From positions 1-17,115 of the forward strand of contig CBCXVS010000162.1 of assembly GCA_965178525.1 (NCBI GenBank): a stretch of 17,115 nt of DNA, in the 5' to 3' direction. This stretch comes from CBCXVS01 sp965178525 (GTDB taxonomy: Bacteria > Tectomicrobia > Entotheonellia > Entotheonellales > Entotheonellaceae). A program made the translations under genes and the position numbers. The notes beneath the pieces are model-generated. The model worked only from the letters and a program-made list of their open reading frames with translations. It was not told the DNA's origin and did not search any database. Shown in pieces: positions 13,820-17,115 of this stretch. Position 1 is the first letter of the stretch, and every line of letters begins with the position of its first letter.

Positions 13820-16816
13820 TCAACATACGCTATCAACATCAGGTGTAAAACCTCGGCGCATAGTATTTTCGGTCATGCAACGGGGATCGGCAAAGTGCAA
13901 GAGATAGCCCGGTCCCCCTGCTTTGGTGCCGATACCGCTCATGCCAAAGCCGCCAAAGGGTTGACGCTGTACCATAGCGCCGGTGGAACCCTGGTTGAGG
14001 TAGAGATTGCCGACGCGGAAGCGCCGTTTGGCCTCTTGCAGATGGCTGGGACTGCGGGAGAAGACGGCGCCGGTCAAGGCGAATTCGGAGGTGGTGGCCA
14101 CGTGCAGCGCTTCATCAAAATTCTCCACGTGCATCACCGCTAGAATGGGGCCGAACCATTCGTCTTGCATGAGGCGGTGCGTCGGATCCTGCACGGCAAA
14201 GACGGCCGGCGCTACGTACCAGCCATCTGTTGGCGACTCGCCGATGTACAGGGGCGTGGCGTCTGGGCCGGGGTTGGCGATGACCTCGTGCAATCGCGCC
14301 TGCGACGCGGCATCAATGACCGGACCAAGGCGGCACGCCGGCGTATGGGCCGGGGCGATGAGCAGACTGCGGCAGGCCTCGACCAGACGTGCGACAAAGG
14401 ATTCATACGCACTGCCGACCACAATGACGCGTGAGCAAGCCGAGCATTTTTGTCCAGCATACCCGAATGCACTGTGCATCACACCCACGACGGCTTCGTC
14501 AAGATCGGCGTCATCATCGACAATGATGGCATTTTTGCCCCCCATTTCGCAGACCACGCGTTTGACTTGCGGCTGACCTGGCTTGGTCGTGGCGGCATGG
14601 TCAATCATGCTGAGCCCGACTTCCTTGCTGCCCGTAAATGCGATCTGGGCCATGTGTGGGTGCTGAACCAGATAGCTGCCAATGACCTCGCCTTTGCCGG
14701 GCAAAAACTGCGCCACATCCGGCGGAAAGCCGGTGCTGAGGAGGTGTTGGTAGAAGGCATAGGCGACGGCACTGGACTGCTCCGCCGGTTTGATCAGCAC
14801 GGTGTTGCCCGTGACGAGTGACGCGGTGGTCATGCCGCATAGAATCGCCAGGGGAAAATTCCAGGGGGCGATGACGACGGCCGGCCCGCGGCCTTCATAG
14901 ACCAACACGTTATCCTCTCCGGCCATCGTACTTAGCCGCCGGGGTCCCAAGTCGGCGAGCGCTTGCCGTGCATAATAGCGGCAGAAATCGATGCCTTCGG
15001 CGACATCGGCATCCGCTTCGCGCCATGGTTTCGCCACTTCAAATGCCTGCAAGGCGGCGAGGCGCATGCGGTCGGCTTGTAAGCGATCGGCCAAGTTCTC
15101 GAGCAACTGGGCGCGTTCCGCCACCTCACGGTCTCGCCAGGACGGCCAGGCGCGTACGGCGGCTGACACTGCGGTATCGGCGTCCGCAGGCGTTGCCAGA
15201 GTGACGGTCGATACCAGACGGTGTGGGTCGCTGGGGCAATAGCGTTGTAGAGCGGGCTCAGTATGTTGGATGTCCCCGTTAACCACGCGCGGCACGTGCA
15301 GCGGCAAGGCCGCCGCTACGTCTTCGATCGCATGGGCAAACGATTGGCGCACCTTGTCATCCGTGAAATCGAGATGCGGACAGTTGGCAAAGGGCGTGCT
15401 GAGGTCGCCTGGGATCATGCCGGAAATCGCGGTTTCGGTTGGATGCGGTTGCGGCCGGGCCAACAGGGTTGGCAGGTCGATATGATCGTGGTGACTCAGG
15501 CGTAGAAAGCCGTTGTTGGAGGTATTTTCCAACAAACGCCGCACCAGATACGCCATGCCTGGCAGCAGCTCGCCCACCGGGGCGTAGACGCGCACGCGAT
15601 GCCCCAGCGCGCGCAGGACGTTGCGTTCAGGTTCGGCCATGCCATAGAGCATTTGTATTTCATAGGCATTCTGCGGTACGCGCAGCTCTTGCGCCAGCAC
15701 CAGGACATGCATCAGAGAGCGCAGATTATGACTGCCGAAAGCGGGCTGCAAGTCGTCGACGTGGTCGAGCAAAAAACCGCTGAGCTGCTCATAGTTGGCA
15801 TCGGTCGTGGCTTTGTCGGTGAAGACGGGGCAGGGGTAGCCGTGTTGCCGGGCATGTACGACTTCGTAATCCCAATAGGCGCCCTTGACCAGACGCACCG
15901 TGAGCGGGGCGCCGCGCCGCCGCGCCAGCACCAGGAGCCGTTCGAGGTCCTGGCGCGCACTGGCGAGATAGGCCTGTACCACGATCCCCACGTGGGGCCA
16001 GTCGCGCAGCTCGGGGTGGGTCACCATCTCCTCGAATAAGTCGTAGGTGATCCCGTGCAGGGCCCATTGTTCCAGATCGACGTTCAGAAACACCCCGCGT
16101 TCTTTGGCGCGCCGGAAGAGCGGCAGCACGCGATCTTTGAGGCGGCTCACACTGCCGGACGGATCGACAGCATCGAGTTGGGAATCCAGAGCGGAGATCT
16201 TGATGGAGACATTGGCGCGGGGAATGGGACCCAAATGATTCGCATCGATGATCGCATCCGCTGCCCACCGCGTGGTCTCGTCTGCCAGCCGATCGATCAG
16301 GGCCAGATAGCGCGCCTGATACTGATCGGCCTCCACATCACTACTCGTGGTTTCCCCGAGCAGATCCACACTGAAGGCGATCCCGTCTCGATGTAAGATG
16401 CGCAAGACCGGCACGGCGTCGTCCGCTTGGCGTCCCACGATAAAGCGTTCGGCCATGTCCGTGACGTTTTTCTTGATGGTCCGCGTCCCCAAGCCAGCCG
16501 TCAGGCTGTTCGATGCCGCTTTCAGGGCAGTGTGCATCAAGCCTGGCAGCTCGCGGCCGTCCTTGATCAAATATTCGCGGATGTGCTGGGTGATTTGCGG
16601 GGTCGTTTTGAGGGTCGGCAGGACGTCGACAAAGCGAAAGAGATCAACCTTGAAGCTCGGATCCTGCATGACCCATTCTAAGATGCGGCCTTGCCAGTGC
16701 TGCGCATGGAAGAGACCGGGCCGTTCACCTTGCATGCGCTGCCATATGGCTTCACCCCACGTGAGGATGGCCATATCGAGATGGGCGGCATCGGGATGGT
16801 CGTCGAGGCTTGCCAT
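13820..16816 (-). CDS. putA: Bifunctional proline dehydrogenase / delta-1-pyrroline-5-carboxylate dehydrogenase
   Basis: 998 residues, the size of minimal (type A) PutA. It oxidises proline to P5C with FAD, then to glutamate with NAD+, channelling the intermediate. Start at 16816, with GGAG seven bases upstream. PRODH barrel: RDGIAFSVDLLGE, then RLVKGAYWDYE (Lys311, Asp316) and RRLLE (426-430), the FAD- and proline-site motifs. Aldehyde dehydrogenase half: VIAPWNFPLAI (Asn653), VVCEMGGKNAI (Glu757) and GQKCSACSR with catalytic Cys791, then PFGGFGMSGIGTKAGGPGYL near the end. There is no N-terminal ribbon-helix-helix DNA-binding domain and no extra C-terminal domain, so it is not an autoregulator like E. 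coli PutA. All catalytic residues are intact; this is one of the clearly functional genes here. No proline transporter is adjacent. Confidence 0.95.
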   Translation of the reverse strand: MASLDDHPDAAHLDMAILTWGEAIWQRMQGERPGLFHAQHWQGRILEWVMQDPSFKVDLFRFVDVLPTLKTTPQITQHIREYLIKDGRELPGLMHTALKAASNSLTAGLGTRTIKKNVTDMAERFIVGRQADDAVPVLRILHRDGIAFSVDLLGETTSSDVEADQYQARYLALIDRLADETTRWAADAIIDANHLGPIPRANVSIKISALDSQLDAVDPSGSVSRLKDRVLPLFRRAKERGVFLNVDLEQWALHGITYDLFEEMVTHPELRDWPHVGIVVQAYLASARQDLERLLVLARRRGAPLTVRLVKGAYWDYEVVHARQHGYPCPVFTDKATTDANYEQLSGFLLDHVDDLQPAFGSHNLRSLMHVLVLAQELRVPQNAYEIQMLYGMAEPERNVLRALGHRVRVYAPVGELLPGMAYLVRRLLENTSNNGFLRLSHHDHIDLPTLLARPQPHPTETAISGMIPGDLSTPFANCPHLDFTDDKVRQSFAHAIEDVAAALPLHVPRVVNGDIQHTEPALQRYCPSDPHRLVSTVTLATPADADTAVSAAVRAWPSWRDREVAERAQLLENLADRLQADRMRLAALQAFEVAKPWREADADVAEGIDFCRYYARQALADLGPRRLSTMAGEDNVLVYEGRGPAVVIAPWNFPLAILCGMTTASLVTGNTVLIKPAEQSSAVAYAFYQHLLSTGFPPDVAQFLPGKGEVIGSYLVQHPHMAQIAFTGSKEVGLSMIDHAATTKPGQPQVKRVVCEMGGKNAIIVDDDADLDEAVVGVMHSAFGYAGQKCSACSRVIVVGSAYESFVARLVEACRSLLIAPAHTPACRLGPVIDAASQARLHEVIANPGPDATPLYIGESPTDGWYVAPAVFAVQDPTHRLMQDEWFGPILAVMHVENFDEALHVATTSEFALTGAVFSRSPSHLQEAKRRFRVGNLYLNQGSTGAMVQRQPFGGFGMSGIGTKAGGPGYLLHFADPRCMTENTMRRGFTPDVDSVC

Positions 16817-16960
16817 ATGTATACTCCGCGCAACTGGAGGATTCTTGAGGGAGGAAGGAAGGTACGACTATCAAACATTGTAACGCTGGGAGGAACGTAT
16901 GGCGAATAGGAGGCGCGCAGGCGCTGGGCACGCCTGCGGAGAGTGGCGAATCCGAAAATC

Positions 16961-17115
16961 TCAGGGTAGCACCTGGACATCTTGACCGACCTGCAGGGAG
17001 CCACCTTGCACGACTTTGCCCCAGACGCCGGCGCGGAGGTTGGGCAGCAACGCCTGTTGCAGGCCCGATTGCAGTTCTTCCATGCGCTGGCAGGGATCGG
17101 TTTCGCCATAGATGG
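16961..17115 (-). CDS. MOSC-domain protein, C-terminal part (runs off the window)
   Basis: The last 51 codons of a minus-strand gene whose start lies beyond the right edge. It reads IYGETDPCQRMEELQSGL, QQALLPNLRAGVWGKVVQGG, SLQVGQDVQVLP and stop. This is the end of a MOSC (molybdenum cofactor sulfurase C-terminal) domain: G-x-T-x-PC--M is the family motif, and the R-GV-GKV--GG-L-VGD ending is characteristic. Single-domain MOSC proteins resemble YiiM/MOSC enzymes and are thought to handle sulfur-carrier or molybdenum-cofactor chemistry. The reading frame is seen directly; its substrate is unknown. It is in the same direction as putA, about 145 bases upstream. Confidence 0.8.
   Translation of the reverse strand, partial: IYGETDPCQRMEELQSGLQQALLPNLRAGVWGKVVQGGSLQVGQDVQVLP

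Noticed and set aside
16916..16938. 8-bp hairpin CGCAGGCG / CGCCTGCG between the MOSC gene and putA
   Set aside because: No T-run on the minus strand; too weak to call a terminator, though it may help end the MOSC transcript.

Overview
The window is a 17 kb piece of a fairly GC-rich bacterial chromosome (roughly 57% by eye) with short operons and good Shine-Dalgarno sites. It looks environmental. The single-domain winged-helix regulator at the left, the HNH cassette and the metabolic gene set recall uncultured soil, sediment or sponge-associated lineages such as Tectomicrobia/Entotheonella. That placement comes only from the style of the proteins and is low confidence.

Layout. Positions 1-2560 are an accessory, more AT-rich segment. 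It holds a truncated winged-helix regulator (- strand), an array of five 11-bp tandem repeats, a two-gene cassette of unknown function that reads like a toxin domain plus a helical partner (+), and a decayed transposase fragment (-). Positions 2552-5051 (-) encode a large exported heparinase II/III-like polysaccharide lyase whose signal peptide is in a different frame from the rest. From 5224 to 7092 (+) there is a terminator, a promoter, a palindromic operator, an IclR regulator and a branched-chain aminotransferase (ilvE). Convergent to ilvE is an RlpA-like lipoprotein (-), broken between its DPBB and SPOR domains. From 8135 to 11041 (+) come a methylmalonyl-CoA-mutase-family enzyme with unusual active-site substitutions, a frameshifted ArsR regulator, an ArsI/CadI-type organoarsenical lyase and a strong terminator. 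From 11077 to 11483 (-) is a hicBA toxin-antitoxin module flanked by two related terminator repeats. From 11789 to 12486 (+) is a two-gene unit, a small protein plus an HNH nuclease spoiled by an amber codon. At 12762-13766 (+) is an exported acidic protein with six symmetrically spaced cysteines. At 13820-16816 (-) is a bifunctional proline utilisation enzyme (PutA). The right edge carries the C-terminus of a MOSC-domain protein (-).

How the genes fit together. The metabolic genes concern amino-acid and acyl-CoA breakdown: BCAT feeds branched-chain carbon toward propionyl/methylmalonyl-CoA, the mutase acts on such thioesters, and PutA converts proline to glutamate. arsR-arsI is an organoarsenical detoxification unit overlapping the mutase stop codon. 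Toxin-like genes, hicBA, the HNH cassette and the IS remnant mark accessory DNA.

A striking property is decay: six of about fifteen protein genes carry a premature stop, a frameshift or a deletion (winged-helix regulator, transposase, heparinase N-terminus, rlpA, arsR, HNH). This is either real pseudogenisation or sequencing indels, and raw reads would tell. The most novel-looking candidates are the 1170-2062 cassette, the 11-bp array near it, the variant mutase and the six-cysteine exported protein.
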